48,912 bases of DNA from Burkholderiaceae bacterium (GTDB lineage Bacteria; Pseudomonadota; Gammaproteobacteria; Burkholderiales; Burkholderiaceae_A), in assembly GCA_023261135.1 (NCBI GenBank), contig JALRJP010000005.1, positions 1 to 48,912 on the forward strand, in the 5' to 3' direction. The notes below the pieces were generated by a model. That model made no database searches. It was given only the letters and a program-made list of their open reading frames with translations, and was not told the DNA's origin. Of this stretch, positions 25,201-36,683 are shown piece after piece (within the stretch, counting starts at the first letter, position 1; every line of letters starts with the position of its first letter). A program made the position numbers and the translations under genes.

Positions 25201-26214
25201 TTACTTCGCTGCTTTTGAGGTCTCCAGCGCTTTAAGAATCCGCTTGGCTGTGGGTGAGATTGCCTCAAATTCAGGATAGGCAGTTTTTTTCGCAAGGACC
25301 ATCCAGTCTTTATACTCCTGATCGGTCATCTCACGTGGAGTGCCACCGGCTTTACGCCAAGCATCTGCCATTTTATTGGTTGCTTCACGTTGAACCGTAA
25401 GGAAGAAGGCGTCTGACTTATCGGCAGCGTCTTCGAAGATTTTTTTCTGCTTCGCCGAGAGCTTATCCCAATGCTGCTTGGACATCACCAAGGGTTGCAA
25501 CAACATCCACAAAGAATTGGCTCCACCGACGGTAGAGTACTTAGCCTGCTCATACAAACGCATTGAGACAAACGTTTCTGCAGAGGTAAGCGCGCCGGTT
25601 AACACACCCGACTGAAGGGCTGGATAGATTTCGGTGGAGGCCATTGCTGCTGTCGATGCGCCAGCCGCCTTCAGCATGGACTCGAATGTTGGGTCCGCGG
25701 CTCGGAGCTTTTGTCCCTTCACAGTCTCAGGACCACCTACCGGCGTATCTTTCGTGGCGAAAGCACCGGGCGTCCACCACCAGGTGACGATGTGAATGCC
25801 ATTGGCATTCGCAAGCTTTTGAATTTCTTTTTGATAGGCGGAGCGCTTGAGCTTCATTGCAACATCAAGATTGGGAATAGCCCCCGGTAGAATTACGCCA
25901 GAGAACTCCTTAGCCTTTCCGACTGCATAAGACATGGGGAAAATGGCCATTTCGAGGGTGCCATTTTGAAGTGCGTCGAGCTGTGCGACGGGCTTAATAC
26001 CTAAAGAGCGTGCCGGATAAATACGGAATTTAATACTAGGATCGGCCTTCTCGACCTCTTTAACAAAGAGACGGGCTGCGCGATCACGACCGTCAACATT
26101 GGCCTTCCACTGGTGGGAGATCTTGATCTCCATGGCGCTGGCCGATAAAGAAACCCCGGCGACAAGCCCAAGGGAAAGAACGGAGGTTAAAACCTTTTTC
26201 ACAACAGTTGACAT
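25201..26214 (-). CDS. dctP: TRAP transporter periplasmic substrate-binding protein, DctP type
   Basis: A 337-residue product: signal peptide to about ASAMEIK (residue 28), then the DctP fold. The conserved arginine that usually grips the carboxylate of the ligand is in KGQKLRAADPTFE (about 170), and LQNGTLEMAI and SAETFVSM are family segments. It delivers an organic acid or similar ligand to DctQM. WWWTPGAFAT near residue 147 is a tryptophan-rich patch that may line the pocket. GAGGAG lies 8 bases before the ATG. Confidence 0.92.
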   Translation of the reverse strand: MSTVVKKVLTSVLSLGLVAGVSLSASAMEIKISHQWKANVDGRDRAARLFVKEVEKADPSIKFRIYPARSLGIKPVAQLDALQNGTLEMAIFPMSYAVGKAKEFSGVILPGAIPNLDVAMKLKRSAYQKEIQKLANANGIHIVTWWWTPGAFATKDTPVGGPETVKGQKLRAADPTFESMLKAAGASTAAMASTEIYPALQSGVLTGALTSAETFVSMRLYEQAKYSTVGGANSLWMLLQPLVMSKQHWDKLSAKQKKIFEDAADKSDAFFLTVQREATNKMADAWRKAGGTPREMTDQEYKDWMVLAKKTAYPEFEAISPTAKRILKALETSKAAK

Positions 26215-26444
26215 GCCTTGGTCTCCTCTACAGAATGAATAACAACTTCAAGACATCGAAACCATTTCGAGTTTCCGAGCAATGAGCCCCAACTGCCTTG
26301 CAACTGCTCGGTGTCATAGAAGTTATTGCGGAACAGGTCTGAGTTTGCCCTGTCTGCTTGAATGACGCATTGGGGAAATCCCCGCTCAGATTAACGACTA
26401 CCAACAGCGTCTTTGCTCCACTCAACAAAAAGGAGGACCGTCTC

Positions 26445-27044
26445 ATGTCCCAGCCTAGCGATTTTTGTGTCATTTACCTGCACGGCTTCCGAAGTTCGCC
26501 CGAATCCTCTAAGGCCCAACTGCTTGCCCAGTGGCTGGGTCAAGACGGTGTTCGCTATGACTGCCCTGCCCTTGATATTTCCCCGCTTGCCGCCATTGAC
26601 CATGCCTCGCAGACCGTTGAGCACGCCCTTTCTGAAGGCTTTCATATTCGCCTTATTGGAAGTTCCTTGGGTGGGTTTTATGCCAGTTGGCTTATGGAAC
26701 GACACCCCAAGCGCGAGGCTTTTAAGGCGGTGCTTATTAATCCGGCCTGCGCGCCTGCGCGGGATCTTGCCGACCAGGTTGGGCCCCTAAAGTCCTGGCA
26801 TTCCGAAGAAATTCTGCAGTTTCAGGCCGACTACATTGACGACCTGCGGTCCATGGAAGTACCACTCACCCAGCCCGAGCGCTACATGCTCGTTGCAGCC
26901 AAGGGTGACGAACTGCTTGACTGGAACGAAATGGTGGCTCGCTACCCGGGCGCTCTGCATCATGTGGTTGAAGGCTCGGACCATAGCCTTTCGGACTTTC
27001 CCGATCACTGGCCGGTGATGCGGGAATTTCTGCTAAGTCGCTAG
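26445..27044 (+). CDS. YqiA/YcfP-family alpha/beta-fold esterase
   Basis: The start is moved from the track's 26358 to ATG 26445, which has GGAGG 8 bases upstream. The product is 199 residues. IYLHGFRSSPESSKAQ near the start, the nucleophile in IGSSLGGFYA, the acid in KGDELLDW and the His in EGSDHSLSDF form a complete Ser-Asp-His triad. The family comprises small cytoplasmic esterases of unknown physiological substrate. It is convergent with the MFS gene. Confidence 0.85.
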   Translation: MSQPSDFCVIYLHGFRSSPESSKAQLLAQWLGQDGVRYDCPALDISPLAAIDHASQTVEHALSEGFHIRLIGSSLGGFYASWLMERHPKREAFKAVLINPACAPARDLADQVGPLKSWHSEEILQFQADYIDDLRSMEVPLTQPERYMLVAAKGDELLDWNEMVARYPGALHHVVEGSDHSLSDFPDHWPVMREFLLSR

Positions 27045-27089
27045 AGTCCAGGTTGAACCTAGCGGTGAGGCCTGGAGTATGGCCTTGAC

Positions 27090-28493
27090 CTAGGAAGAGG
27101 AACGCTCGGGAGCCTTTTGCGAGAAAGGTATTCGCACCAAAAGAATAAGACCGACCAAAAAAAAGAGACCTGTTAAGGCAATGGCCAGCCGGTGGTTGTT
27201 GTTGGAGAGCCAGCTTGTGAGGCCATACAAAAGCGGTCCGCAGACCGAGGCTAGGTTTACAGCAACCCCCCAATAGCCAAAGGACTCAGCCTGTCGGTTG
27301 GGCTCTGAAAGCGCGGCCACCGCCGCCCGCGCCCCGCTCTGGGAGGCGCCCATGGCCAGGCCTGCGAGGTTGGCAGCCAGCCAAAAGCCTTGCTCGGTGG
27401 TTGACAAGGCTGCAACAAGAACCATCAAGACCCAGAGCACAAGACTAAGTGCAAGGCTAGGCTTGTGGCCAAGCCTGTCCTGCAGAAAGCCAAACAAAAA
27501 AGCACCTAGGCTTGCCGTGACGTTCACCACAAGCACCAGTGCAATGGTCTGAGCCATGGAAAAACCCATGACCTGCTGGGCATAGATGGCCGCCAAGGTA
27601 ATCACCGTGGCCACGCCCGACTGGTAGACCGCAATGCAGACAAGCAGTTGGCGCAAGGGCTGACCGGCTGAGAGGCTGCTCCATCCCTGAGCCAGCCTGA
27701 GCCAGGCGCCACGCCATTTGGCCTGCGGCTGAGCGGGCTGATGGTCTTTCAGCACAAGCAAGGCAGGCAGCCCAACCAGAGCAAAAAGTAGCGCAGTCAT
27801 AACCATGGCACCCCCAACCGCCCACTGAGCGGAGAGCCCATGGTCTGTAACCGGATTGGCAAGGCCAAAAGCCTGGGCGAAAAAAGGTGCGAGCTCAGCC
27901 CCCAGGCCCTGCACCCAGGCCAGGGCAAGTCCAAGGCTCAGAAGGCCGCCCAGGTAACCCCAGGCCCAGCCGTAGCCCGAGAGGCGACCCAGTTGTTCAT
28001 GGGGGGCAAGTTCGCTTACGTAGCCGGCAACCAGATCTTGATGGCTGGCATAGGCCAGGTTTGAGATCACCAGCAAGACGGCCGCCCAGAGCCACTGGCC
28101 CGGACCCACACTAGCCAGAAGACCTGTGGCCGCAATGCAGGCAAGGCTTGCTAACCACAAGAGGCGGCGTTTGGCCTGGTATTGATCGGCCAAGGCGCCA
28201 AGCCAGGGGGCGGTGACCATGACCACCAAGTAGCTGACCGAGAGCACCAAGGTCCATGCCAGGGTGGCATGCAAGGCGTCTTGCATGACCACGGCAACAA
28301 AATAGGCATTGAAAACAGCCGTCAGAACAACGGTGGTATAGCCCGAGTTGGCAAAGTCAAGGCTCGCCCAAGCCCAGAATTCGCGGCGGCGCACACCTGG
28401 CTTCAGCAACCTCTGGGCTGTCGATTCCTGCAAAATAGTGGCTTTCCTTGCACCCAAGGCCCCCTTTTTAACATGACCAGATGAGAACGCCAT
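27090..28493 (-). CDS. MFS permease, UMF1/Atg22-like
   Basis: A protein of about 467 residues with 12 predicted membrane helices. [28 protein letters not shown] (in part) is the opening of the UMF1 family, and the [10 protein letters not shown] loop between helices 2 and 3 is the MFS signature. The substrate is not known; some relatives export amino acids or similar small molecules. The track start at 28493 overlaps the start of miaB on the other strand. A GTG about 40 codons later (VRRREFW) is more plausible and would leave room for a promoter. Confidence 0.82.
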   Translation of the reverse strand: MAFSSGHVKKGALGARKATILQESTAQRLLKPGVRRREFWAWASLDFANSGYTTVVLTAVFNAYFVAVVMQDALHATLAWTLVLSVSYLVVMVTAPWLGALADQYQAKRRLLWLASLACIAATGLLASVGPGQWLWAAVLLVISNLAYASHQDLVAGYVSELAPHEQLGRLSGYGWAWGYLGGLLSLGLALAWVQGLGAELAPFFAQAFGLANPVTDHGLSAQWAVGGAMVMTALLFALVGLPALLVLKDHQPAQPQAKWRGAWLRLAQGWSSLSAGQPLRQLLVCIAVYQSGVATVITLAAIYAQQVMGFSMAQTIALVLVVNVTASLGAFLFGFLQDRLGHKPSLALSLVLWVLMVLVAALSTTEQGFWLAANLAGLAMGASQSGARAAVAALSEPNRQAESFGYWGVAVNLASVCGPLLYGLTSWLSNNNHRLAIALTGLFFLVGLILLVRIPFSQKAPERSSS

Positions 28494-29856
28494 GACCGCT
28501 AAGCTCTACATACGCAGTTTTGGCTGCCAAATGAACGATTACGACTCGGGCAAGATGGCCGACGTTTTGCGCGAGTCGCATGGCCTTGAGACCACGAACT
28601 CACCCGACGAGGCGGACGTTATTCTCTTTAACACCTGCTCGGTGCGTGAAAAGGCACAAGAGAAGGTCTTCTCCGACCTAGGTCGGGCCCGCGATCTTAA
28701 GAAGTTAAAGCCCGGGCTCATTATTGGTGTGGGCGGCTGTGTGGCGAGCCAAGAGGGCGAAGCCATTGTCAAGCGCGCACCCTATGTGGACCTGGTGTTT
28801 GGGCCACAGACCCTGCACCGACTGCCCGAACTCATTGAGGCCCGCAAGGCCAGTGGGCAGTCGCAGGTGGATATTTCTTTTCCGGAAATCGAGAAGTTCG
28901 ATCACCTGCCGCCCGCCCGGGTGGAGGGCCCCAGCGCCTTTGTTTCTATTATGGAAGGCTGCAGCAAGTTCTGCAGCTTCTGCGTGGTGCCTTATACCCG
29001 TGGGCAAGAGGTCTCTCGTCGGGCCGAAGACGTACTGACCGAAGTGGCCGAGCTTGCCGGCCAGGGTGTGCGCGAAGTGACCCTGCTTGGCCAAAACGTA
29101 AATGCCTTTTTAGACCCCGATCATGGCCTGGACTTCACTGACCTACTTGAAATGGTGAGCGAGATTCCCGGCATTGCCCGCATTCGTTACACCACCTCCC
29201 ACCCCAAAGAATTTACTCAGAAGCTCATTGATGCCTACGGCCGGCTTTCAAAGCTGGTGAACCATATTCATCTGCCTGTTCAGTCGGGCAACGACCGGGT
29301 GCTTGCCGCTATGAAACGAGGCTACACCGCGCTGGAATATAAGAGCATTGCCCGGCGGCTTAAGGCCATTCGCCCCGACATTTGCCTGTCTACCGACTTT
29401 ATTGTTGGGTTTCCCGGCGAGAACGAGTCGGAGTTTGAAGACAGCATGCGGCTTATTGAAGCCGTGGGATTCGATCATTCCTTCTCGTTTATCTACAGCC
29501 CCAGGCCGGGCACGCCGGCGGCGGACCTTCAGGACGATACGCCAGCGAGTACAAAACTGGCTCGACTGCAAAGGCTTCAGGCTGCAATTGAGGCCAATGC
29601 CCGGGCCATTAGCCAGGCCATGGTGGGCCAGACCCTTCCCGTGTTGATTGAAGGCCGCTCAAAGAAGAACCCGGCAGAGCTTATGGGTCGCACAGAGAAC
29701 AACCGGGTGGTGAACTTTGCTGCGCCCGGCCATGCCACCCCAAGGCTTGTTGGGCAAATTCTTCCCATGACCATCACGGCAGCCCTTTCGCACAGCCTGC
29801 GGGGTGAGTTCCCGATTCGTGAACACGACGAGGTGCAGCCTGTTAGCCCAGTCTAG
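28492..29856 (+). CDS. miaB: tRNA-2-methylthio-N6-dimethylallyladenosine synthase MiaB
   Basis: A 454-residue radical-SAM methylthiotransferase acting on i6A37 of tRNAs reading UNN codons. Three N-terminal cysteines ([21 protein letters not shown]) bind one [4Fe-4S] cluster. [15 protein letters not shown] (about 160) binds the radical-SAM cluster. A C-terminal TRAM domain (about 380-445) holds LIEGRSKKN and is followed by [12 protein letters not shown]. It heads the miaB-ybeY-corC-lnt cluster. The ribosome site before ATG 28492 is weak. Confidence 0.96.
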   Translation: MTAKLYIRSFGCQMNDYDSGKMADVLRESHGLETTNSPDEADVILFNTCSVREKAQEKVFSDLGRARDLKKLKPGLIIGVGGCVASQEGEAIVKRAPYVDLVFGPQTLHRLPELIEARKASGQSQVDISFPEIEKFDHLPPARVEGPSAFVSIMEGCSKFCSFCVVPYTRGQEVSRRAEDVLTEVAELAGQGVREVTLLGQNVNAFLDPDHGLDFTDLLEMVSEIPGIARIRYTTSHPKEFTQKLIDAYGRLSKLVNHIHLPVQSGNDRVLAAMKRGYTALEYKSIARRLKAIRPDICLSTDFIVGFPGENESEFEDSMRLIEAVGFDHSFSFIYSPRPGTPAADLQDDTPASTKLARLQRLQAAIEANARAISQAMVGQTLPVLIEGRSKKNPAELMGRTENNRVVNFAAPGHATPRLVGQILPMTITAALSHSLRGEFPIREHDEVQPVSPV

Positions 29857-30373
29857 CGCCGAGGTTCGATTCAGCCTGCAGTGGGACCGTCGGACCCTAG
29901 GCCCAGCCTGCTGGCCCGCTCAACGAGGCAGGCTTGGCCGGCTGTTGCAGGCCGCCCTAGCATGTGTTCAAACAATGCGGGCAACCAAGGCAGATGGGCG
30001 GTCAAAAAACGCTCACCCCCCCGCGCCAAAGGTCACGCTCGAGGTCACTCTGAGAATGGTCGGCAGTAAGGAATCGCAAGCATTGAACCAGCAATTCCGA
30101 GGTAGAGACGCACCAACCAATGTCCTTACTTTTAACTACGAAGCCCTTCCGCAGGCCTGTGCCGACCTTGTGCTCTGTCTGCCCGTTCTTCAAAAAGAGG
30201 CACGCGAGCAAAAAAAGAGTGTTAGTGACCACTTTCTTCATATGGCGCTTCATGGAACGCTGCATGCACTTGGGTTTGACCATCAGACCGAATCCGAGGC
30301 ACTGACCATGGAGGCTCATGAGCGGCAGCTGCTTGCTCGATTCGGCATAGCGGACCCCTACCGTGGCGGCTAG
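29804..30373 (+). CDS. ybeY: Endoribonuclease YbeY
   Basis: A 189-residue zinc endoribonuclease needed for 16S rRNA 3'-end maturation and ribosome quality control. [14 protein letters not shown] (about 144-157) is the H-x3-H-x5-H metal site, and [15 protein letters not shown] is the other conserved segment. The track GTG start overlaps miaB by 53 bases; GTG 29819 is an alternative. An extra basic stretch ([16 protein letters not shown]) sits before the core. In many relatives phoH lies between miaB and ybeY; here it does not. Confidence 0.92.
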   Translation: MSSRFVNTTRCSLLAQSSAEVRFSLQWDRRTLGPACWPAQRGRLGRLLQAALACVQTMRATKADGRSKNAHPPAPKVTLEVTLRMVGSKESQALNQQFRGRDAPTNVLTFNYEALPQACADLVLCLPVLQKEAREQKKSVSDHFLHMALHGTLHALGFDHQTESEALTMEAHERQLLARFGIADPYRGG

Positions 30374-30414
30374 CTGTGGCAAACTAGCGGCGTGTTCCAC
30401 TTCCATGCCCCTGC

Positions 30415-31293
30415 ATGTCTGAACCCGACCCTAGGCCATCGGGCCTGAGTCAAACCTTCAAACGGCTCATCGACCGGCTTCTTGGCCGTACCGATGAAAA
30501 AGAGGAGCTGATCGAGCAGCTTCGCGAAGCCCAAGCCCATTCCGTGATTGACGCCGATGCTGTGTCAATGATGGAAGGCGTGCTGCAGGTGGCCGATCTT
30601 GCCGTGCGTGATCTTATGGTCCCCCGTGGCCAGATGGACGTGCTGGACATTAACGAACCGCTGGATGATCTTTTGCCTCAGGTTATCGAGGCCGCCCACT
30701 CGCGCTTTCCTGTTACCGATGGCAGCAAAGACAACATCATTGGCATTCTTCTGGCCAAAGACCTATTAAGGGTCTTGGCTAACGACGAAAAAGACATTCG
30801 TGGCCTTCTGCGGCCGGCTGTCTTTGTGCCGGAATCCAAGCGTCTGAATGTTTTGCTTCGCGATTTTCGAAACAACCGCAACCACATTGCCATTGTCGTG
30901 GACGAATACGGTGGCGTCGCGGGGCTTATAACCATTGAAGACGTACTTGAGCAGATCGTGGGCGATATTGAAGACGAGCATGACACCGACGAGGAAGAAG
31001 ACAACATCGTTGCCCTTGACCATGCGCCGGGGCAGTTTCGGGTTCGCGCACTCACGCCACTTGAGCAGTTCAATGAATTCTTTGAATGCCAGTTGGACAT
31101 TGAGGCCGCCGATACCCTGGGGGGTCTTGTCACCGATCATCTTGGCCGGGTGCCGCATCGCGACGAAGTGGTGAAGGCCTTTGGCTTTGAGTTTGAAGTG
31201 CAGAGGGCCGATGCCCGTATGGCCCATGTGCTTCTGGTGCGCAAACTCATTACCCCCGTTGAAGAGCCTAGCCCGGAGTCTGAAAGCCGTTGA
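30415..31293 (+). CDS. corC: CorC/HlyC-type CBS-domain protein
   Basis: A 292-residue protein. A short helical N-terminus with SVIDADAVSMMEGVLQVADLAVRDLMVPR leads to two CBS domains (about 65-185, with VDEYGGVAGLITIEDVLEQIVGDI) and a C-terminal transporter-associated domain (about 205-280). It lacks the DUF21 membrane part, as CorC does. A role in Mg/Co efflux or membrane stress tolerance is described for the family. It lies directly before lnt, whose start overlaps its stop. Confidence 0.92.
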   Translation: MSEPDPRPSGLSQTFKRLIDRLLGRTDEKEELIEQLREAQAHSVIDADAVSMMEGVLQVADLAVRDLMVPRGQMDVLDINEPLDDLLPQVIEAAHSRFPVTDGSKDNIIGILLAKDLLRVLANDEKDIRGLLRPAVFVPESKRLNVLLRDFRNNRNHIAIVVDEYGGVAGLITIEDVLEQIVGDIEDEHDTDEEEDNIVALDHAPGQFRVRALTPLEQFNEFFECQLDIEAADTLGGLVTDHLGRVPHRDEVVKAFGFEFEVQRADARMAHVLLVRKLITPVEEPSPESESR

Positions 31294-32825
31294 CCCCTCA
31301 GCTTCCAGGCTGGTTTGCAAGCCTTGCTGTTCTGATTTTTCTTGCCCTGCTGATTCGTCTCTGGTGGAGCCCGCGGACCCAAAGCCCCTGGCTTGCCGCC
31401 GCGCTACTTATTCTTTTTAACCTGGTTGGCTTTCACTGGATCTTCACAAGCCTGCATGTCTACGGGCTCATGGCTGCACCCATTGCCGCCACCGCCACGC
31501 TGTTGCTTGCCCTTTATGTGAGCCTGTTCACGCTTGCAGCCGGCTGGTTCATTCGCCGCCACAAGCTTCGCCCGCTTGCCGTGGCCTGCGTCATTACACT
31601 GGCCGAACTGCTGCGGGGCTACTTGTTCACCGGCTTTCCCTGGCTTAACTGGGGCTATCTTCAGCTCGACAGCCTATTGGCCGGTTTTGCCCCTGTCTTT
31701 GGTGTCTACGGCCTGGTCTTTCTTGCAGCACTCTGCGCCGCATGGCTTGCGCGACTAAAACCCGGGCCGGCCCTCGCCGTGCTTAGCCTGCACCTGGCCG
31801 GTGGCATTGGCCTAAGCATTGAATGGACCAGGCCTTTGGGCGAACCCTTGCGCGTCGCTCTAATTCAGCCAAGCATTGACCAGCGTATGAAGTTTGACCC
31901 GGCCCATGCCAAGGCCACCGAACGCAGTCTTCTGGAGTTATTGGCTGTTGCGACACCGGCATCGGCAGGCAAGCCCCTGGCAGCCGACCTGGTGGTGCTA
32001 CCCGAAACCGCTTTTATCGACACCTGGCAAAGGCTTAAGCCTGAAACCCAAGAGTTGTTGCAGCGCCTGGTCGACCGCAGTGGCTCAGCGATGATCACCG
32101 GCCTGCCGCTTCGCGATACAAACGGCTGGTCGAACTCGGCCATTGCCCTTAAACCCAAATTGCAGGACCAGAACGCAACGGAGCCCCCGCCCGAGTCGCA
32201 GGCGATGTCAAGCGCACCAGTCCAGCCACAAAGGCCCAGCCAAGAGGCCTGGGCCTACCGCTACGACAAGCATCACCTGGTGCCTTTTGGTGAATTCATT
32301 CCCTGGGGCTTTCAATGGTTTGTTGATTTAATGCAAGTGCCCTTGGGCAGCTTTCGTTCAGGGCCCTTGGCTCAGCCGGCCTTTCTCATTCAGGACCAGG
32401 CCATTGGTCTGAACATTTGTTTTGAAGACCTGTTTGGCGAAGAGTTAATTGCGGCCTTGCAAGACAGCCGGCCCGCGAGCCAGCCGCCCAGCATCTGGCT
32501 TAACTTGAGTAACCTGGCCTGGTTTGGCGATTCCATTGCCTTGCAACAGCACCTGAATGTCGGCCGAATGCGCAGCCTTGAGACCGGAAGACCCATGCTG
32601 CGAGCTACGAACACTGGGCTCACCGCCATTGTCGATGCCAAAGGCCGCGTGCAAAAAAGCCTTCAGAGCCAGGACAGAGACATTTTGCTCGGTCAGGTGC
32701 AGGGCATGACGGGCGCAACGCCTTTTAACCGATGGGGCAACGCGGCCGTGTTTGTGTTGGTGGCCCTTGCAACACTGGCCGCCTGGCTTGAAGCGCGACG
32801 CCGGCAGAGACGCGCGGAACGCTAG
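31290..32825 (+). CDS. lnt: Apolipoprotein N-acyltransferase
   Basis: A 511-residue inner-membrane enzyme that adds the third acyl chain to lipoproteins. About six to seven N-terminal helices (1-180) and one C-terminal helix (about 485-503) flank a nitrilase-like domain. The triad is visible as Glu in VLPETAFID, Lys in [15 protein letters not shown] and Cys in [13 protein letters not shown] linker rich in Pro, Gln and Ser (about 290-320) is inserted before the Lys. The start is TTG overlapping the corC stop (TTGA). Confidence 0.95.
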   Translation: MTPQLPGWFASLAVLIFLALLIRLWWSPRTQSPWLAAALLILFNLVGFHWIFTSLHVYGLMAAPIAATATLLLALYVSLFTLAAGWFIRRHKLRPLAVACVITLAELLRGYLFTGFPWLNWGYLQLDSLLAGFAPVFGVYGLVFLAALCAAWLARLKPGPALAVLSLHLAGGIGLSIEWTRPLGEPLRVALIQPSIDQRMKFDPAHAKATERSLLELLAVATPASAGKPLAADLVVLPETAFIDTWQRLKPETQELLQRLVDRSGSAMITGLPLRDTNGWSNSAIALKPKLQDQNATEPPPESQAMSSAPVQPQRPSQEAWAYRYDKHHLVPFGEFIPWGFQWFVDLMQVPLGSFRSGPLAQPAFLIQDQAIGLNICFEDLFGEELIAALQDSRPASQPPSIWLNLSNLAWFGDSIALQQHLNVGRMRSLETGRPMLRATNTGLTAIVDAKGRVQKSLQSQDRDILLGQVQGMTGATPFNRWGNAAVFVLVALATLAAWLEARRRQRRAER

Positions 32826-32836
32826 AATGGAAGGTT

Positions 32837-33808
32837 ATGACCAAACCCCTTTTTCAAGACATTATTTTTACCCTGCAGCAGTTCTGGGCCCAGCAAGGAT
32901 GCGCGCTGCTTCAGCCCATCGACCTTGAGGTCGGCGCAGGAACCTCGCACACTGCCACCTTTTTGCGTGCCCTTGGCCCCGAGCCCTGGCGAGCCGCCTA
33001 TGTGCAGCCTTCGCGGCGCCCCAAAGACGGCCGCTATGGTGAGAACCCCAACAGGCTTCAGCACTATTACCAATTTCAGGTGGTCTTAAAACCCTCACCA
33101 AGCAACATTCTTGATCTCTACCTACAGTCCCTGCAGGCCCTTGGCATTGACCCTAAGGTGCATGACATTCGTTTTGTGGAAGACGACTGGGAGAACCCCA
33201 CGCTCGGCGCCTGGGGTCTGGGCTGGGAGGTCTGGCTCAATGGCATGGAAGTGACACAGTTCACCTACTTTCAGCAGGTGGGCGGCATTGACTGCCAGCC
33301 CATTACCGGCGAAATCACTTACGGGCTTGAGCGTCTGGCCATGTATCTGCAGGGCGTTGAAAATGTCTACGACCTCGCATGGAGCCAATGGCAGGACGCG
33401 AGCGCTAAGCAACGCCGCATTCTTTACCGCGATGTCTACCACCAGAACGAGGTGGAGCAGTCCAAGTACAACTTCGAGGCAAGCAACATTGAAACCCTGC
33501 TGCGTCGTTTCGGCGAGCACGAGTCGGACGCACAGGCCTTGCTGGAAAAAAGCCTCGCCCTGCCCGCCTACGAACAGGTGCTCAAGGCTGCCCACACCTT
33601 CAACTTACTGGACGCCCGTGGCGCCATTTCGGTTACCGAGCGTGCGCAGTACATTGGCCGCATTCGCAACCTGTCGCGTCAGGTTGCCCAGGCCTACCTT
33701 GATTCACGCGAGGCACTTGGCTTTCCCATGTACGACCCTCAAGACCTGCCGCAGGGCCTGAACAAGGCCAAACTTGGGCAGGCAGGCAGACAAGAGGTCG
33801 CGCAATGA
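32837..33808 (+). CDS. glyQ: Glycyl-tRNA synthetase alpha subunit
   Basis: A 323-residue catalytic subunit of the tetrameric bacterial Gly[19 protein letters not shown] at the N-terminus, [25 protein letters not shown] (motif 2 region) and [17 protein letters not shown] are family hallmarks. Its TGA overlaps the glyS start (ATGA). AAGG is very close to the ATG. Confidence 0.97.
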   Translation: MTKPLFQDIIFTLQQFWAQQGCALLQPIDLEVGAGTSHTATFLRALGPEPWRAAYVQPSRRPKDGRYGENPNRLQHYYQFQVVLKPSPSNILDLYLQSLQALGIDPKVHDIRFVEDDWENPTLGAWGLGWEVWLNGMEVTQFTYFQQVGGIDCQPITGEITYGLERLAMYLQGVENVYDLAWSQWQDASAKQRRILYRDVYHQNEVEQSKYNFEASNIETLLRRFGEHESDAQALLEKSLALPAYEQVLKAAHTFNLLDARGAISVTERAQYIGRIRNLSRQVAQAYLDSREALGFPMYDPQDLPQGLNKAKLGQAGRQEVAQ

Positions 33809-35934
33809 CCGCACAGAACAATACACTCAGCGTAGGCCAGACCCTTCTTGTAGAACTGGTAACGGAAGAACTCCCGCCAAAGGCACTTAAGGCGCTTGGC
33901 GAATCGTTTTCGCAGTCCATTTTAAAGAGCCTTCAGGCGGCCGGCCTCTGCGAGGCGCAGGCCGCTGCCGCCGCATTTGCCAGCCCGCGTCGTCTGGCGG
34001 TGCGTATTGCCGGTGTCTTGGCAAAGGCCAATGACCAGCCCTTGCGCGTCAAGCTACTGCCTGTTGCCATTGGCCTCGATACCAAGGGCGAGCCTACCGC
34101 ACCCCTTATCAAAAAGCTTGCAAGTCTTGGCCTTGTAGTTGGCGAGAACCTTGTACTCACCGACCTTCAACGCGAGAACGATGGCAAACAAGAGGTGTTG
34201 GTGGTGCAGACCACCAAGGCTGGCCTTGCCTTGCCTGAGGCCTTACAGCAGGCACTCGACGAGGCCCTAGCAGGCCTGCCCATACCCAAGGTGATGCGTT
34301 ACGCCATGAACGGCCAAGAAGTTAAGTTTGTAAGACCTGCCCATTTTCTTGTGGCACTTCATGGAACCGAGGCACTGAATGTTCAGGCTCTGGGTCTTCA
34401 GTCGGGTCGAACAAGCCTTGGCCATCGCTTTCATTGCCCCGAACCCTTAACAATTGAATCGGCCGAGAGCTGGCAGAGCCAGCTGCAGACGCAGGGTCAT
34501 GTTTTCGCCAACTTTGCCGAGCGACAGGCCCTTATTGTTGAAGCCCTTCAAAAAGCGGGGGGCACTGACCAGGTGGTCATGCCACAGGCCCTTCTTGATG
34601 AAGTCACAAGTCTTGTGGAATGCCCCGTTGTGCTTGAAGGCCACTTCGAGGAAGACTTTCTTCAGGTGCCGCAAGAATGCCTGATTCTGACCATGCAGCA
34701 GAACCAAAAGTATTTTGCAGTTACGGATGCCGAAGGGCGGCTGCGCAACCGGTTCTTATTGGTGGCCAACCTGGTTTCGCAGGACCCGCAAAAAGTGGTG
34801 CAGGGCAACGAGCGCGTCATACGGGCTCGGCTTTCCGATGCCAAATTCTTCTACGACCAAGACCGCTTAAAGCCTCTGGCCGACAGGCTTACAAGTCTTG
34901 ATGCGGTGATTTATCACAACAAAATTGGTAGCCAGGGCCAGCGTATTCAAAGGCTGGAACAACTGGCCAGCTCGTTCGCCACGGCTCTGCATGTTAATTC
35001 TGAAGATGCCGCGCGTGCCGCACGTCTTGCTAAGGCTGATCTCGCCACCGACATGGTCGGCGAGTTTCCAGAGCTGCAAGGCGTCATGGGTCAGTACTAC
35101 GCCCTGCACGAAGGCGAGTCGAAAGAGGTGGCTGCGGCCATTGAGGGCCACTACCACCCCCGGTTTGCGGGCGACAGCCTTGCCTCCAACGGCCTTGGCC
35201 TTGCGGTTGCCCTTGCCGACAAAACCGAGCTGCTTGTTGGCATTTGGGGTATTGGCCTCATTCCCAGTGGCGAGAAAGACCCCTTTGGTCTGCGACGCGC
35301 GGCGCTGGGGATTCTTCGTATGCTTATTGAAACGCCGGTTGAACTTTCGCTCTCGGAGCTTGTTACCCAGGGCCAGAAAAGTTTTGAGAAGGTCGTAGCA
35401 GTCAAGCCTGAGACCGAGGCGGTATTGAACTTTCTTCTTGATCGCGCCCGCGGCTACCTAAAAGACCAGGGCTACCCGGCTGAGGCCATTGAGGCTGTGC
35501 TTGCTGAATGCCCCGACAAGCCTTGGCAGTGGCTGCCTCGACTTCAGGCCGTCCATGCATTTTTAAGCAGCACCCATGCGGCCGCCCTGTGCGCGGCCAA
35601 TAAACGTATTGGCAACATTCTGAAGAAGGCAAGTGCCGACGACGTCATCTCTAGCGTGAAGTCTGAGCTTCTTGTTGAGGCCAATGAAAAAGCCCTGGCC
35701 CAGGCACTTGCGCAGACCGCCCCGCAGGCCGAGGCCTTAGCCGCCGCAGGCAAATACCAAGAGTCACTTGAAAGCCTTGCCTTGTTAAAGGCGCCGGTGG
35801 ATGCCTTTTTTGAAGCGGTCATGGTGAATGCAGACGATCTGGTCTTGCGTGCAAACCGCATTGCCCTTCTAGGTCAGACCCATCGCGCTATGAACCAGGT
35901 AGCCGACCTTGCGAGGCTTGCCGTAAACACGTGA
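33805..35934 (+). CDS. glyS: Glycyl-tRNA synthetase beta subunit
   Basis: A 709-residue tRNA-binding subunit. [18 protein letters not shown] near the start, [39 protein letters not shown] (in part), [32 protein letters not shown] and [12 protein letters not shown] follow in the usual order. The C-terminal domain (about 560-690) is the anticodon-binding-like part. Its stop overlaps the plsC start (GTGA); gmhB, often found here in relatives, is absent. Confidence 0.97.
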   Translation: MTAQNNTLSVGQTLLVELVTEELPPKALKALGESFSQSILKSLQAAGLCEAQAAAAAFASPRRLAVRIAGVLAKANDQPLRVKLLPVAIGLDTKGEPTAPLIKKLASLGLVVGENLVLTDLQRENDGKQEVLVVQTTKAGLALPEALQQALDEALAGLPIPKVMRYAMNGQEVKFVRPAHFLVALHGTEALNVQALGLQSGRTSLGHRFHCPEPLTIESAESWQSQLQTQGHVFANFAERQALIVEALQKAGGTDQVVMPQALLDEVTSLVECPVVLEGHFEEDFLQVPQECLILTMQQNQKYFAVTDAEGRLRNRFLLVANLVSQDPQKVVQGNERVIRARLSDAKFFYDQDRLKPLADRLTSLDAVIYHNKIGSQGQRIQRLEQLASSFATALHVNSEDAARAARLAKADLATDMVGEFPELQGVMGQYYALHEGESKEVAAAIEGHYHPRFAGDSLASNGLGLAVALADKTELLVGIWGIGLIPSGEKDPFGLRRAALGILRMLIETPVELSLSELVTQGQKSFEKVVAVKPETEAVLNFLLDRARGYLKDQGYPAEAIEAVLAECPDKPWQWLPRLQAVHAFLSSTHAAALCAANKRIGNILKKASADDVISSVKSELLVEANEKALAQALAQTAPQAEALAAAGKYQESLESLALLKAPVDAFFEAVMVNADDLVLRANRIALLGQTHRAMNQVADLARLAVNT

Positions 35935-36683
35935 GCGCTTTTCTTCACCTTGTTCGGTCGCTGGGCTTTGGAGGGTTTCAGGTCGTAAGCCTTGTGGTCT
36001 GGGCCACACTTTTTATAACGACCGCACCTTTGCTCTCGCAAAGAAACCGCTACCGGCTCGCCATGAAATGGCCTGCCATGACCGTCCTCGCTGCGCGTTT
36101 TATTTTAGGTATTTCTTGGAGGATCGAAGGTCTGCAGCATTTAGAGGCGGCGAAAGATCAGCGACTCATTGTCTGTGCCAAGCATCAATCGTCTTGGGAG
36201 ACACTTTTCTTACCATCCTTTTTACCTCGCCCCCTTTGCTTTGTCTTCAAGGAAGAACTGCTGCGTATTCCTTTTTTTGGATGGGGTATTGGGCTGCTTG
36301 ACATGATTCATATTAATCGCAGTGACGGCCGCGATGCTTACCAGAGTATTGAATCGCAGGCGCAGATTAAACTGGATCAGGGCCGATGGATTACTTTTTT
36401 TCCTGAAGGGACACGCACGCAGCCTGGTGAACGGCGCCGATACAAAACAGGTGCTGCCCGACTTGCGCTTGCCCTGGGTGTACCTGTTCTACCAATTGCT
36501 CTAAACTCGGGTTTGTTATGGCCACGCAATGCATTCATCAAACGTCCGGGCTGTGTCGCCGTATCGGTTGGAGAGCCTATTTTTGCTCAGCCCAACGAAA
36601 CGCCCGAGGCCTTGATGTCACGCATCGAATCCTTCATTGAAAACGAAACCCAGCGACTCTCAGAACCAACTCTCTCTTCTTGA
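35931..36683 (+). CDS. plsC: 1-acyl-sn-glycerol-3-phosphate acyltransferase
   Basis: A 250-residue membrane-associated acyltransferase making phosphatidic acid. An N-terminal hydrophobic segment (about 15-35) is followed by the block I motif KHQSSWET: a His-x4-Glu in place of the usual His-x4-Asp, a variant I recall in betaproteobacterial PlsC. Block III is FFPEGTRT and block IV region VPVLPIALNSG. The GTG start is coupled to glyS. Confidence 0.9.
   Translation: MSAFLHLVRSLGFGGFQVVSLVVWATLFITTAPLLSQRNRYRLAMKWPAMTVLAARFILGISWRIEGLQHLEAAKDQRLIVCAKHQSSWETLFLPSFLPRPLCFVFKEELLRIPFFGWGIGLLDMIHINRSDGRDAYQSIESQAQIKLDQGRWITFFPEGTRTQPGERRRYKTGAARLALALGVPVLPIALNSGLLWPRNAFIKRPGCVAVSVGEPIFAQPNETPEALMSRIESFIENETQRLSEPTLSS

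Noticed and set aside
27047-27076. Inverted repeat TCCAGG/CCTGGA between the YqiA-like and MFS genes
   Set aside because: The stem is only six pairs, the loop is long and there is no T-run on either strand, so I do not call it a terminator.
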